Part shown: piece after piece, positions 46,983 through 60,080 of the stretch | How the letters are laid out: each line of letters opens with the position of its first letter | Position numbering within the stretch: the first letter of the stretch is position 1 | DNA from: Sindora glabra | Lineage: Eukaryota; Streptophyta; Magnoliopsida; Fabales; Fabaceae | Length of the DNA stretch: 64,000 nucleotides | Direction: 5' to 3' | Assembly: GCA_020226215.1 (NCBI GenBank) | Contig: CM035233.1 | Coordinates: 69,926,831 to 69,990,830, forward strand | The notes under the pieces: generated by a model | The model's database searches: none | Seen by the model: only the letters and a program-made list of their open reading frames with translations | What the model was told of the DNA's origin: nothing | Translations under genes and position numbers: made by a program

Positions 46983-49120
46983 TTTTAACACATCACCTTA
47001 AGCCACTTTCTTATATATAGGAGTGTAAAATAGGTTGTGAGCCCATAAGCTTTATAGGATGGTTTGATTCCCTTTTTTTGTCTTGTTTCTATTGCAGACT
47101 TAGGTGAGTAAGCCAACATGGGCCTTTTTTATTTTTTTAATAATCTTTTAAATATTTTGAAACTTAATCCAAATATTAATTCAATGTATAATAACCCAAT
47201 ATAATTTTTTAAGATTTATTTTACTAATCAATTACAAAAGATAAAAAAATTCTAATTAGTCAATTATAATTTATAAAAAATAGATATTTTTTAATCTAAC
47301 TTAATTTAACATTCCCTTAAATGTTCCTTTTTTGACCTTCAAAGTTCAATCTTTAAGTTTTTTCACATGTATTTCTAATAATTTAATTATTTTTTATTAT
47401 AAAAAAAAAGATACGGGTAACCTACAAACCTTTATGGTCCTACCCAAATATACCTATTTTAAATGCAAGATTATGCGAGTAAGTTTACGTGGGCTTTTCT
47501 CACCTTAACTTACATGCCTATTTATATATACTTCTAGTATGCATCTTGCAAAGAATCTTCACTCTGACACTTATTTAACATTATTTTCTCTTATGAGATA
47601 CTGACTTCAGCATCAAAAAGGCCATGGTGAACTCTAATCTACCATCATTTGATGCAATTTGTTTATTCTTTGCAAGTCACTTTAAAGACCGGAGTTTCTC
47701 CCTAACCAAATCGGGAAAAATCACCTCGCTCCTTATGTGATTAGATGGATAGAGTTCAACATTACTTGGGAACCCACCAAATGAAGAAGCAACCTGTGTT
47801 ATAACTTTCCAATATGTTTCTTAACAAAAGCAGCTCCTTTTGAGTTTTTTTTTAAGGAATTTTCTCCCTTATTACCTACCCTTTTTTCCCATACACTTTA
47901 TACGATTTGATATTTTATTTACCATAATATTAAAATATTACAACATTGATAAGTATTATGGTAAATGCAATCAAATGTTATATATATATATATATATTAT
48001 AATTTAATCATAAAAAAGTTATGATTATAATTTTTTATGATAAAATTGTTAATATTTTAGAAAAAAATTATGATTAAATTTAATTACAATAAAATTTTCT
48101 AATGATATGTGCTCCATATAAAATTATACAATCTTTTTTTTTTGTGTGCTCACGCAATTCTCATCCCCTTCCACATCTTTTCCTAAGCTTTATTTTTTAT
48201 TATTAAAATATTGCAATGTTATATAAGAAGTTACACTAAATTTAGCGATATTAGTGTTGCAAAAACGTACGTAAAATCATACATTTTTAAAAAGATACTT
48301 TCAACTCCTTGTATATGAATCGTGTAATTGTAATTATTATAAATTATGTAATATTTCATAAAGTGTTGAAAGCACTATTACAAATTTACTCTTTAATTTC
48401 AGTTGTTTTAGGATTTTTGCGTACTAACTATTGAATAAGCAAACATTGTTATATATTCAATATATTCAATATCGTTTTCAAAACTAATATGAAATATATG
48501 TAATGACTTTGATTTTATAAAAAAATTGATATATATTTTTAAAGACATTTTAATTTTTTATATTTCACGTTAGTTGCTAAACTAACGTGAAATATTTACA
48601 TAATAATTTCTTCCCTCCTCTTATCCCTCGTTTAAATGGAGAGGAATAAATGGTAAAGATAAGATTAATAGACCCTTTAATTTAGAAAGCTACAAATTTG
48701 AGATCCTACTGGTTTCATTTCTAAAATTGGCTTTCATTTCTCTTCCCCTACTCATATCCCTCATTTAAAATAACAAAATTATTCGAACTGAATTCATTTG
48801 AGGATGGATTCTGGTATAAAATAGAACATAGATTAATTTTCAAATGAATAGTATGCAGTGAGTCTTTAACTCGAACTAAATTGAATTGGATCTGACTTCA
48901 AACGAGGGATTTTTCTGTGTTTCTTCTTCAAACTCCTCGTCTTTTTCTTTTTGTAAATGAATGAATTCTTTCTGTTTTAACCCTACTGATGGACACGTAG
49001 TGTTCATGTGCGCCAGAAGAAAATTGCGTATCAGTTTTGTCTGTTAGCATAGAATGTGCAGTTCTGAGACATAAAAAGTAACCATCACCAGTGGCCACTC
49101 CCAACTGGGAGCCCACCACC
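46983..49120. other. Spacer with probable LTR debris, then AGP upstream region
   Basis: Near 47590-47640 the words GAGATACTGACTTCAGCATC and GCCATGGTGAACTC resemble a phrase common in LTRs and leaders of plant retroelements, so this is probably a fragment. The rest is AT-rich with a TA run at about 47977-47996. The last 350 bases before the AGP gene are more balanced. No gene is seen. Confidence 0.4.
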
Positions 49121-49248
49121 ACTACTTGAATACCCCTTTTTATGCCTCAATCATGATTTCCACAGCATCTCTTTCCTCTCTTTTTATCCTTCTCTATCAG
49201 AAATATTTATTAGACTTCATCACAAGGGAATTGATTCTTTGATCATTT

Positions 49249-49665
49249 ATGGCTTCCTTTTCATCATTCCTAGCAATTCTCACGGTCTTAATGGCATGCT
49301 ACTGTTCAGCATCCTCTACTTCTCGGCATAGTATGGATATTTCCACCATATCAGCAGCACCAGCAATCTTACCGGGTGCTCCTCTGGCTTCTCCTACTCT
49401 TTCACCAGATATTGAGCCTCTGTTTCCAACTCCCGGCGGCGCGTCTTACTCTCCGGCTGAATCTTCATTGCCTACAATTCCCTCAAGTCCTAGCCCTCCG
49501 AATCCGGATGTTCATGGTACTCCGGTGGGGTCTTTGGTGGCTTTTCCGCCGTCGGAGTCTAGTCCAACTTCGTCCCCTGCTTCCCAGGCTTCATCTGAGC
49601 CCTCTGATTCAATTTTGTGGTTGGGTTTATTGGTAATTTGCATAATGCAGTTTCATGGCATGTGA
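49249..49665 (+). CDS. AGP25/26/27-like classical arabinogalactan protein
   Basis: Single-exon gene, 138 aa. Residues 1-23 form a signal peptide (hydrophobic LAILTVLMACYCSA). The mature part is rich in Pro, Ser and Ala with many SP, AP and TP dipeptides, the sites where prolines are hydroxylated and bear arabinogalactan chains; it includes ISAAPAILPGAPLASP and PTIPSSPSPPNPD, which match the small group of Arabidopsis AGP25, 26 and 27. The C-terminus (SILWLGLLVICIMQFHGM) is a hydrophobic tail after small residues, typical for GPI-anchor addition, so the product is expected on the outer face of the plasma membrane or in the wall. The likely start is the ATG at 49249; overlapping frames in other phases are shadows. 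It is convergent with the NET3-like gene, with 840 bases between the stops. Confidence 0.9.
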   Translation: MASFSSFLAILTVLMACYCSASSTSRHSMDISTISAAPAILPGAPLASPTLSPDIEPLFPTPGGASYSPAESSLPTIPSSPSPPNPDVHGTPVGSLVAFPPSESSPTSSPASQASSEPSDSILWLGLLVICIMQFHGM

Positions 49666-50505
49666 ATGGATGCTGTTTGTTTCTGCTTTATGATTCTTGG
49701 TTTTATTATGGCATCCAAGTGTTAGGCATGTGAAGTGTAAGACATTGTTGAGTGACGGTATGTAGGACCATGTCTGTTTGTTGAGTTGTCTCAACCCGGA
49801 GTGTAAAAATAATAGAACTTCTTTTAAACCCTTTTTATTTGGACAAGAAATTTATTAAGCTAATTTAACTAAGAGTATGTTACATAAATTATTCCCTACA
49901 TCCAATTGCATGATAAAATTTGGATTAACTAGGAAAAAAATTAATTTTAAAGACATATAACATAATTAGAACATATAAATTTTTTTTATGACTAGTTTGA
50001 CTCTTGTAATTAGTACCACGTCATCACATGGAACTTTTACCTTTTGTTTTAGGATGAAAAGGGCTCCTTATTTCCCTTACCAGCTCTTTTCAAAAGAGGT
50101 CCGCTTCATCGAACTTTAGAAAAGTATCCTGGGACCACAGACCACTTTGATGTGGCAAACAAAACCATTTAATGGCTCTGCTTCAGGCGCACTTCGTATT
50201 ATGAAACAAGGAAAAAATTTGGGACCTGAAAAAGAAACATGGACGTTGGGAAGGACAACAACATAGATTTATAAAAATAAAATGCAGATGATTGGTAAGC
50301 ACGTGATAGCTGCTGATCGAGGAAAATATACTAATAGAGAATTATATTTGTAGAACTAACTTGTTCTAATCTAGTATCACATTGTACTATATTTCTATGC
50401 TAGCTGGGGATGGGGACCTATGGGAACCTAATATCGACATTTATATTTTACACAAGACTCTGATCTGCCTACAAATTAAGCTGCTTGCTAACATGAAAAC
50501 TACAT
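49666..50505. other. Convergent intergenic region
   Basis: Holds the 3' UTRs of the AGP gene (left, plus) and of the NET3-like gene (right, minus). No RNA gene or transposon is seen. Confidence 0.55.
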
Positions 50506-52316
50506 CTAGAGAGCTACAACAGTGGGTTCGTTCTTTGAAGACCCATTCAGAAACTTCACTGAGAATACTCCCATTACTTTGTTAAACTCAAATGGATTCT
50601 TCAATTTTTTGATGCCTTTGGCAATGATTTTTCTCATCTTCACATTCTCCTGCTTCAGTATATCCATTGCTAAACTTAGTTGCTTTATCACCTCTATTTT
50701 CTCTTCATCTTTTTGCCTCACTGTATCCTTCTGAGCCAGGTTCTCTTCCCTGAGTACTTTTATTTCTTCACTCAACCTCAAAACTTCATCATTCACAGCT
50801 TCTTTCTGCTTCAGTTGATCATTCTGGTAACTATTCTCTTCTCTGAGTTTCTTCAATTCTGCCCTCATCCTTATCACTTCCTCGTTCGCAGCATCTAGAG
50901 ACATGTTCTTTTCCCTGAGTGCTTTTATTTCTGCTCTCAAGCTCGAAACTTCATCATTCACATATTCTTTCTGATGGAGTTGGTCCTTCTGTGATCTGTT
51001 TTCTTCTCTGAGTCTCTCCATTTCTTCCCTCAGCCTCATTAGCTCATCACTCACAGCCAAAACTGAAACTTCCTTCTCTTTTGTGCAATCATCAAATTTG
51101 GTCTGCTCCTCCTTCTCAGCATCATCAACTTCAGACTTTGGAGGATCCTGTTCATCACAAAACTCAGAATGGCTATCGTAACCTGGATCCGAAAAACACG
51201 AAAACATCTCTGATCGATACTTGGCTGAGGCAGATGTAAGCAGGCGAGTTCCGGATTCCGACTTGACTTGATCGTAGTGCTCAGCTAATGATCTGTGGGT
51301 CCGATAGAAATCCTCCACCATGCTGATAAGCTCTGGCCGCTTCTTGTAATACATCTCAGCTCTTGTGGCAAAAGAATCAGCATCTGGCTCAATCAATCCT
51401 AACATTGCCTTTGTCTTCTCATTCAGTTCTGCCATCAAATACAACACAAAAACACACATCAAAACATTTTCCTTTTGTCCACCATTAATCTTATGGGACT
51501 ATCCATGGATGCCATAAATATCTTAAGAAATTACTTTTGAATACATATATTATAATCATAAGTAAATAAACTCTGCTGCAACGATTAAATCCTAATGTAG
51601 AAAAGAAAAGGGAAGTTCTAATTAGATAACATAGCAAAGGCTGATCTCTTACATTTGTCATACAGAAGTCCTCCTTTTATACACATCACTCAGTCTTTCT
51701 CCTTGTAATAGCTATATCATATTGTTAGATTTTGAACATGAAATGAACAGAATATAAAATTTAAAAAGTAATTAGTTGTGATTTAAATAAGGAGAAATAA
51801 AGACTATAATAATTCAAATTTTGCACTGTCAATATAAAAAAAAATTAAATCTTAAAATAAATAAGTAATTCTAGACTTTAGAGTAGAAGTACAAAATTTC
51901 TGCAAAATTGAAATCTTTTACAATCATCCGATTATCTAGTCACCATAATGATTCGTGGACCTCAATCATTGTTTATACCTTGGACTTGGACCATTATTCA
52001 TGGATAATTTCACCATAAATCTTCCATACAATTAATATGTCATTGAATGGAATACTCCGTGCGAACTTATTAATTGTGAATTTAAAGACAAAATAAATAT
52101 AATAATAAATTTAAATTACAGAAAACAGAACACCTAAACAGGCATATTTATCGATATATTGTGATTTGTGAAGTAGGAAAAGAAAATCTAGAAAATAAAG
52201 AGATGAAAGCAAATACCATCAAGAGTGGATTCAAGCCATGGGGATCGTTTAAGGCTGATATTAGTGTCAAGCCACCACCACTGTGAAGGCTGCTTCTTTA
52301 TTACTTCATCCATCAT
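50506..52316 (-). CDS. NET3-like (networked / KIP1-like) actin-binding protein
   Basis: Member of the plant NETWORKED superfamily, which binds F-actin through an N-terminal NAB domain and links it to membranes. Two coding exons: 52217-52316 and 50506-51428 (1023 nt, 340 aa), joined in phase 1 by GT-AG. The NAB domain spans residues 13-86 and starts with the family's tryptophan run (QWWWLD), then SPWLESTLDELNEKTK, ADSFATRAEMYYKKRPEL and DFYRTHRSLAEHYD. Residues 161 to about 310 are a long coiled coil built from repeats. The short C-terminal segment (NPFEFNKVMG) resembles NET3 proteins. Start chosen at the first ATG (52316) after the in-frame TGA upstream; a TTTCTTAG before it suggests that the 5' UTR is spliced and that a leader exon lies at about 52900-53060. 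The larger NET1/NET2 types are excluded by length. Confidence 0.92.
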
Positions 52317-53080
52317 CTTCTTCACTTGTCTAAGAAATCAAAGGGTTTTCCGATAACCTATATGACAAACGAAACCATTGAACAAAAACAAACCTTGAAT
52401 TCCTTACGTAGTCAATATAGAAAAAGAGAAGGCATGCATATATATAAGAACTACTATCTCTTAGTCACTATCAAACATGCTTCGAGCAAAAAGATGAGAT
52501 TGAAAAAGTCCAAAATAATCGGATTTCCGTAAGGGACGAAGGAAGGACCGACTTTAGACACCGAGACTACCTCTTCATCACTAACGAGACAGCAAATAAG
52601 AAAAAAAATCAACATCCCATTCATGTGGCATGAAACTCAATCAACATGAAATCCAGAAAAATCGAGACTTAAAAAATTGAATTTAAAATGCCAACTTTGG
52701 GCCATAAATTGAAAATACAAAGAAACCCAAGTCAAGTTCGTGAATTCCAAGTGATCTTGGAAGAATCTAAAAAAGGAATTTGAAGTTATCCCAATGAATG
52801 AAGAGGTCACCAATCACCACCGATGGAAAGAGGGAGGGAAAAAAAAACAAGTTTACAAATGCCCATTGAAAGGCCCGCAGAAGAAATAGAGTGAGGAGGA
52901 CGAGGAAGGACCTGGTTGAATCGGTCTCCTTCTACGCCTGATACCAACAAATACAGTTTTCTAGCTTTATCGCTCTGTATCTGTACTGTTTCGCCACTCT
53001 GCCGCTTGGTGTGAGTTGTCCGTGCAGAAACAGAGAGGGAAGAGTTGAACCATAAATTGTGCCCTTTTCCGATTTTGAAT
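52317..53080 (-). promoter_or_regulatory. Probable 5' UTR, leader intron and promoter of the NET3-like gene
   Basis: The stretch at about 52900-53060 is GC-richer and may hold a non-coding first exon; a candidate donor follows CAACCAG on the minus strand near 52910. The acceptor would be TTTGATTTCTTAG just before the start codon. No TATA box is assigned. Confidence 0.4.
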
Positions 53081-54288
53081 TGGGTTGTCTCCTTCCAGGT
53101 TTTTACATTTTACTTATCACACACACCACGTTTCTTACCTCCAAATCCTTATATCCTTATATCCTTGTATAATGCCACTATCCCTGGCCTCGCCCTATCC
53201 TGGCAGAAATAAAACGGTAATAATTCTTAATTTTATTATAAATTATAAAATTTATATTATATTATATAATACAATTTTAAATATATGAAATTATTTTCGA
53301 CTAAATAAAAATAACACCATACTTTGAATACATAAGAATACCAGTGAAACTTACCATTAAAGTAGGAGCAAAATCATTCAATCGAAATCCTCTTGTACCC
53401 CCCCCCCCTCATTTATTTATATTTACTAGACTACCACAATGATCTCCTTTGATTACCATTTAGTCACTACGTAAGAAACCATGTCTTTAAGGGTTCTCTA
53501 GAATTTTCATAATTAATAATGACTTTTCCTTTTGAACAAGCTCCAATTTGTCGATTTGGTCCCAGTTATTAACAGATTAATTGACACTTTATAATTATTA
53601 CCAAACAATCGGATTGACCAATTTACCCGATTTGTTCAAGTTTGACTACATTTCAATGCGAGGGGCCTGCTTACATTCCAATAGAAAATGAAAAGAAAAA
53701 AGGATAACATAGTGGTTCAAATACCATTCACCATTTGTTTGGTGGGGGTAAATCGGAGGTAAGAAGAGTAATTTTTTAAATTTGATTTGAAGAGAAATTA
53801 GGAAAAAATTTAAATTTTGAATTAATTAAATTATTATAATCACATGTTTTATTTTTATTTTTTTGTTCAAATAAGGGAAGAGATTAAATTTTAAAAAAAT
53901 TTCTCCATTTTTTTATGTTCGTTTTAACAAAAGGGGAGACTTCCATTTCATCAAACCTGGTCATGACAAATTTTATATAGTCTTTGAGAATTTGAATAAA
54001 TTGAGTGATTTTATAGAAAGTTCAAAACGAGTGAGACTTAGAAAAATAAAATCTCAGCATAAATAGATAATAATACCACAATAAAACTACTCAATATTTT
54101 AAAATTCTTCACAATGTTACTAAAAAAAAAAAAAAAAAACTGTAGACAATTGCAGCCTTACTCATCCAGGATGAGGATATCTAAAAATGCAAACTGTTTA
54201 GGAAAAAAATAATGTTTTAACTTGTACATGTTTAGAGAAAAAGTAAAGTGATAAATATTATTTTAAAGTCAAGGGCAAACTTAAGAAT
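53081..54288. other. Spacer, no gene recognised
   Basis: Contains a run of ten or more C at about 53399-53409 and an A run at 54122-54139. No open frame of interest. Confidence 0.55.
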
Positions 54289-54614
54289 TTAGAGTCTGTT
54301 TTGTTTGTATTTTTAAAAATAGTTTTTAGTTTTTAAAAATAAAAAAATATGTTTGTTTAAATATTTTTCCTCTTCAATTTTAAAAACTATTTTCAAAACA
54401 AATGTTTTAAAAATAAAAAAATAAAAATAACTTTAAATTTTTTTATTTTTAAAATATAATTCATTAATAATATTTTTATAATTTAAGATTATTTTCAAAA
54501 TAACTTACTAAATATTTTTTTATTTCGATTGTTTTTAAAAATTATTTTTAAAACATATTTTATAAAACTGTTTTCAAAAATAAAAAACAGAAAACACAAG
54601 CAAACAGACTCTTA
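54289..54614. mobile_element. MITE with GAGTCTGTTT ends and TTA target duplication
   Basis: 320-base element (54292-54611). The left end is GAGTCTGTTTTGTTTG and the right end, on the opposite strand, is GAGTCTGTTTGCTTG. TTA precedes and follows it (54289-54291, 54612-54614), the target preference of PIF/Harbinger (Tourist-type) elements. The interior is AT-rich with self-complementary TTTTTAAAAATA words. No coding capacity. Confidence 0.7.
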
Positions 54615-55490
54615 CTTGTTTAAAGAATGAAATTTTGTTCTGAGAGTCCTCAGGACTTGGTCAATACCTATCTTGTGATTTCTTTTCTTTTTTGAAGTTT
54701 TGTTAGCTCCATTGTTTTATTTAAATAAGAAAAAAAAATTGTCTATTTAATTATATCAATCTTCATGGGAAATTAACATAATTTGCTCTGATGTTTTTGC
54801 AACTTGCTTTGTCCAAATTAAGACCTTGCAAAACATAAGCAGTCACCACCATTTTTTTCCACTTATTTAATATAGTTTATAGTATTGTAAGGTCCAAACG
54901 TTAACGAGTACTGCCTCCCGTAAATTTTGGTCGTGGTCAGAATAATAAATAAAATAACTTATAATTTATTAATTTAATTAATAAATTATAAATTAATTTT
55001 AAGAGGTATTTAGTACATTAATGTATTAGAAAAAAAAACCTTTGATTTAGTGTGTTTGTCAATAAAGTATAAAAATATGTTTAATTGCAAAAAATGGAAT
55101 GTGAAAAAATGAGAATGGAAAGGAAAATAACTTAAAAGTGTATTTAGTAGGTATTATAAATTGAAATTTTCATTCTTCAAGGAATAGTCATTCCATCATA
55201 ATAAAAGTGATGAAATAGTCCATTCACTCATTTTGAATTGGACTTTTAATAATATTATTTTTATTAAATTTTTAAAATTTTTAAATTATTCTTGTTATAT
55301 AATAATATAGTTGAACCCTTGCATATTTTTCAAAATTTTTTATTGCTTTTATTATAAATTTGAAAATATTTCAAACTTCTTATTAAATATGTTATATTTA
55401 ATTTTTTAAACAACATACAATATTAATCAATATAAATTAAATACCAAGTCATCTATATTTTCTTTTAAGAATATATAATTTTTTTAACAG
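54615..55490. other. AT-rich spacer
   Basis: No gene or clear repeat boundary was found. Confidence 0.5.
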
Positions 55491-58030
55491 TGTTATTGTC
55501 ACGACTTACGTCCAATTGTGATTAGCATAGATCTCGTTATTCAGTTTCTACCAACCTCAATAGTATTCATGTTAATTCTATTCAACTAAAATCTTTCTAT
55601 TTTCATGGTGACTCAAAATTATCCCATTTATTTTGTATATGACTCAACAATAACTTAAAAATATACATATATATACAGATAAACAATCTAACACATGAAA
55701 CACATAATCAATTTTGTCTCTATCTCTAATATTTGAGTTTGATTCTAAAAGAATCCCAACTCAATCTTAACTGTCAAATTCTTCTTAGATTGCCTTAGAC
55801 TCCTATATAAGCTTCGCAACTTCATATTTTCAAGTTATATCTTGAAAATGTTAAAGAATGGAATGAGATTTATAATCTCAATGAATGTAAATCTATAGAG
55901 AGAAGTATTATCAGTACATAATTGCAATTAATCTAAATATAATCATAGAATGACCACTGGGTAGTTTCCAGTACTCATACATGATGACTTTATCTCATTT
56001 AATAATCTAATAGTTATACTTTTATACATGTGCTTGTATTCACAATCACGTACACACAAATAATAAAACCTAAAAGGAGTTCTTCATAATTTCACCATCA
56101 CTCAATTTAATTATATATCAAAGAGAAGTTGATTCAACATTACAAGTGGAATAGGGCTCCCCTTCAGTTACACTATTTCACACACCAATTAAATCTTGAA
56201 AACTTAATCATAGCCAATCACGTTATTGTCACAACACTAAATGGAAGTATCCAATAATAGATAGAATTCCAATTCATAGCAAAATAAAGAGCTATATATA
56301 TAATAAAAATATGTGTCTAACTTTTGACTTCTGGGTCCATTTATACCCTATCTATTTTTCTATCCTTATTCCTTTGGGGCCAACTTTATATCCTGCCCAC
56401 CTTTTTATCGAAAATTTCTCATCTAGTTTTTACATCATCACCCCCATCACATTTCATAATTACCAATGTCACTCATGGTATAGTTCATAATATATAATAC
56501 ACACTATAACTCAAGCTCTACATATTGCTATCTCAATGTGATATCAATACAAAGCAACCATTCTATCATTATAGAGCAATATCAAAGCATATGACAATAT
56601 ATATATAGCAACACCTTCATGCCCTTTCACAAGGTTACAAAGTCATTCACATTCTAATATAACTCATACTACATTTTCCAATATACAAGCACTAATATAA
56701 ACTCAATCTTAGTCAATCCACAATTAGCAATAGTATCATCATACTTTCTAAGCATGGTTAATCCATAACCACTTAATACACATACACATTCATAACCTAT
56801 TGTTTCATAAAGTATAAATGCCATCAAGTAATACTAAGTAGCCATGGTACCTTACTTTCATTTCAAGGTCTTAAATTAAGAAACAACTATATCTTATGAG
56901 ATAACCATATAAGTATATATACATGTTAACAAATCTATTATCTGGATGACACATCGATCAAGTAGATAATTATAACCATGAAGATTTAAGCTATTTAGCT
57001 ATAAATAAATTTAATTCCATGCATGAACATATCCACGATTCATTTAGTTGGTAAGGAACTTATAAATTATAACACATAACATTCAATCAGTATAAGTAAT
57101 ATAAATATTAGGATAAGATATATATATATATATACTCACTTAATGACATTTACTCACTCTTAAATGCTCAAAGACATATTATCTTTTACTCCCTTCCTAT
57201 TTTACCACTTATAATGATAAATTATAAAAGTAAGAGCATTACTTATCTTATTTCCAAATATTCTAATTTCAAGTTCAAATCATAATATAATAGATAATCC
57301 TAGGTCATCAACTTTTTATGTTTCTTTAATGTTAACTTTTAAAGCTAAAACTTATCTTTACATAATAATTTTTTGGAATTGAGTTTATATGAATAAAATA
57401 TTAAAATGTGAGGCTCTTGACAAACTTTATTCATATCCCTCTATCATCTTATAATATCATTCTTTTATATTTTCAAAATTATCGTAAAGAAATCAGAGAT
57501 TTTCATAAACAAAGACTTTTTGAGTCAAGTATAAAATAATCAAAATATTGAAATTTTATAATTTAAGATGGCCCAAATCATATCATATTATAAAACTAAA
57601 CACTTGGTTCTTAATAATTCCAACTTCATTTTAAAGAAATTATATAACATATTTTAAGTATTTGCTTGAATTAAACTTTAACCATAAAAAATATTAGATT
57701 TTTAATATACTAATTTACTATAAGGGTAGTAGTATATCATTCTAAAGTATCCAATCCTTGTCTTATTAATTCTATGTCAAGTAATTAGAATATGACAATA
57801 AAATATGATTCTCTTATTTACTAAATCCAGTATAAAACAATTGAATTATTAGAAATTTATGCTATAAAAGCATCCTATTCACATCATTTTATGAAATTAT
57901 ACATTCAATTTATAATATTTTTAATTTTACCTTAATAAAGTCACCCGATCACATTTCTCACATTTAGCTCCAAGCCATTTTTATGACATCGGTACCATTT
58001 GTATACTAGCAGCCCAAACTAAATCATATT

Positions 58031-58032
<2 letters not shown>

Positions 58033-58084
<52 letters not shown>
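58033..58084. repeat. (TA)n microsatellite
   Basis: Pure AT/TA run of about 50 bases. A shorter one lies at about 57118-57135. Confidence 0.9.
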
Positions 58085-58087
<3 letters not shown>

Positions 58088-58601
58088 TTCACATCTTATA
58101 GTATCTCAATTTCAATTTAGTCACAATATAAGGTAATCAATTCACCATCACAACCATCCTTTATAATACCATAACTTCAAACATGTTCACTTTTGGTTAT
58201 AAGCACACTCAGTTGTTAAATGGTAGTTCCACACTTCTCATATGTGGTCACAAGCTAAACACAATTATAATCACAATCTCAATTAAAACATACATTTATC
58301 ATGACTAAGCAATAACCTATACTATGCCTTCATCGCATCATTTACAAAGGTTAATCAATAGTAATTAACAAGAAATAAATAAAGCACCATTACATACCAC
58401 CATCTTTATCATAATAGGAAGCAATCAAAATCACAAGTTTTTCATATTCATTTATAGTAAGGTATACGCCTACACATATTCAATCTTTTAATTTCATAAC
58501 ACATTATCCTAGTATATAGAACAAATAAATTATAAGGAAATTAAGCAAAAAAATTTTTAAAATAGATATACACTTACTTGAGAATGTTTACTTACTCTAA
58601 G

Positions 58602-58943
58602 AATCCCCAAATATTCTACTTTCATATCTTTTTTCCTTTTTCCTATTTCATAATTTACAAGGATAATTTATAAATATTAATATTACTTAGTTCATGATCG
58701 TCCCATTATGTAATTATCATAAAAATATTATAAACTACTTATCTTTGATGTTTAGAGATCAAACACCTTATAAGGATCCCCAAATATTCCATTTTCATAT
58801 TTTTTTCCTTTTTCCTATTTCATGATTCATAAAAATAATTTTTAAATATTAATATTACTTATTTCATGATCTTCCCATTATGTACTTATAATATAAATAT
58901 CATAAACTACTTATCTTTGATATTTAGAGATTAAATACCTCTT
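58602..58943. repeat. Tandem duplication, unit about 173 bases
   Basis: Copies at about 58602-58774 and 58775-58943. Each starts with GGATCCCCAAATATTC or AATCCCCAAATATTC, continues TTTTTTCCTTTTTCCTATTT and ends ACTACTTATCTTTGAT then TTTAGAGAT. A weaker third relative may lie at about 57180-57300. Confidence 0.85.
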
Positions 58944-60080
58944 ATTGGACCCTTATGAATCATGAAAACAAAAAACATGTTAATTATAAGGTTACCATAG
59001 TTATGAACTTTGAATAATGTCTTATGGATGATTCAAAAATCATGAATAGATTATTTGTAAAATTTATTTCATATGAAAGTAGATTTAATTAGTTTTTTAT
59101 AGACTATTCACTCACCCAAATTAGTTAAAATTTGAAAGTATTATACCCTTTCGAAGATAAATATAAAAAGTTCATTTTTAAAAATCTTGAGTTTTTAACT
59201 TCTGTCTATTTTTTTAATTATATCATAAAATATACATATGATATTAATTTGAAATCAATTTGATTTAAAGAGGACTCAATTACCTTTAAAATGATAGGTA
59301 GTTTGTTTAAGACGGATATAAGATGAAGGAGTTATACCCCTTTAAAGTCAGCATAAAATTTTGAGCTTAGTGAATTCATTCACTAATCGATTCGCCTATG
59401 CCAATTTCACCTCTGGATCTTTGGAATCAAATCGATTGATCACTCAATTCTGAAACTTAGTTTCACTTCTGGACCTCTCAAATCGATTCATATATGAAAA
59501 TCTCAATTTTTTATAAAAATTTCATTGTACATTCAACTCTAATTACCCTTTAAACACTAAACCTTAATGTAATCATCAATATATTTATCTAACATATCAT
59601 ATTACTTTTCTCTAATATTTATTACTTCCATCATATCAAAATAAATTAATTTTAAGTAAAATTACAAACAACCCACATCTCATCAATATTATCAAATAAC
59701 CATAAAAATGTATAGATTTAGATATATTATCCACTCACCTTATATGAAAAAGGATATTAGAAAGTTAGTTTGAAGATCATTCAATCCTAATTCACATTAA
59801 AATTCATGGATTATAAAGTTAAGGTTTAGAATTCTCAACAAAACTAGATAGCTTCAAATCTTTTCATCAACCAAGAAGAAATAAGAATGATTTTTTATGA
59901 AAGCGATGTTCTTACCTTGATTAGGTAGAGAAATCAAGAAGAAATGAAGGTTCTCTTTACTTGATTGAGAAAGTAGAATAGAGATTGTGTAGAAAGAGTT
60001 AAGAGAAGTTGAGAAATGAGGAAATAAGAGGGGCTGAAATATAAGTTGGAACTTCGAGGACATTTTCAAAAAAAAAATAC

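Larger units (their letters stand above)
55491..60080 (-). mobile_element. Long non-coding stretch, probably LTR-element derived
   Basis: About 4.6 kb of AT-rich DNA without useful frames. The left border, read on the minus strand, contains GGACGTAAGTCGTGACAATA, a phrase common in plant LTR-retroelement internal regions. The right border (59900-60060), read on the minus strand, is a C/T-rich leader followed by AATCAAGGTAAGAACATC, a splice-donor-like motif. Similar CTCAC(C/T)TTA or CACTTAC motifs recur at about 57130, 58570 and 59740. ATCGATT-rich repeats lie at about 59380-59480. No LTR pair or polymerase domain was found, so this is inference. Confidence 0.35.

Noticed and set aside
49376..49636. 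Second frame of 86 codons inside the AGP gene
   Set aside because: It is the +1 shadow of the proline/serine-rich AGP frame, which has a signal peptide and GPI tail.
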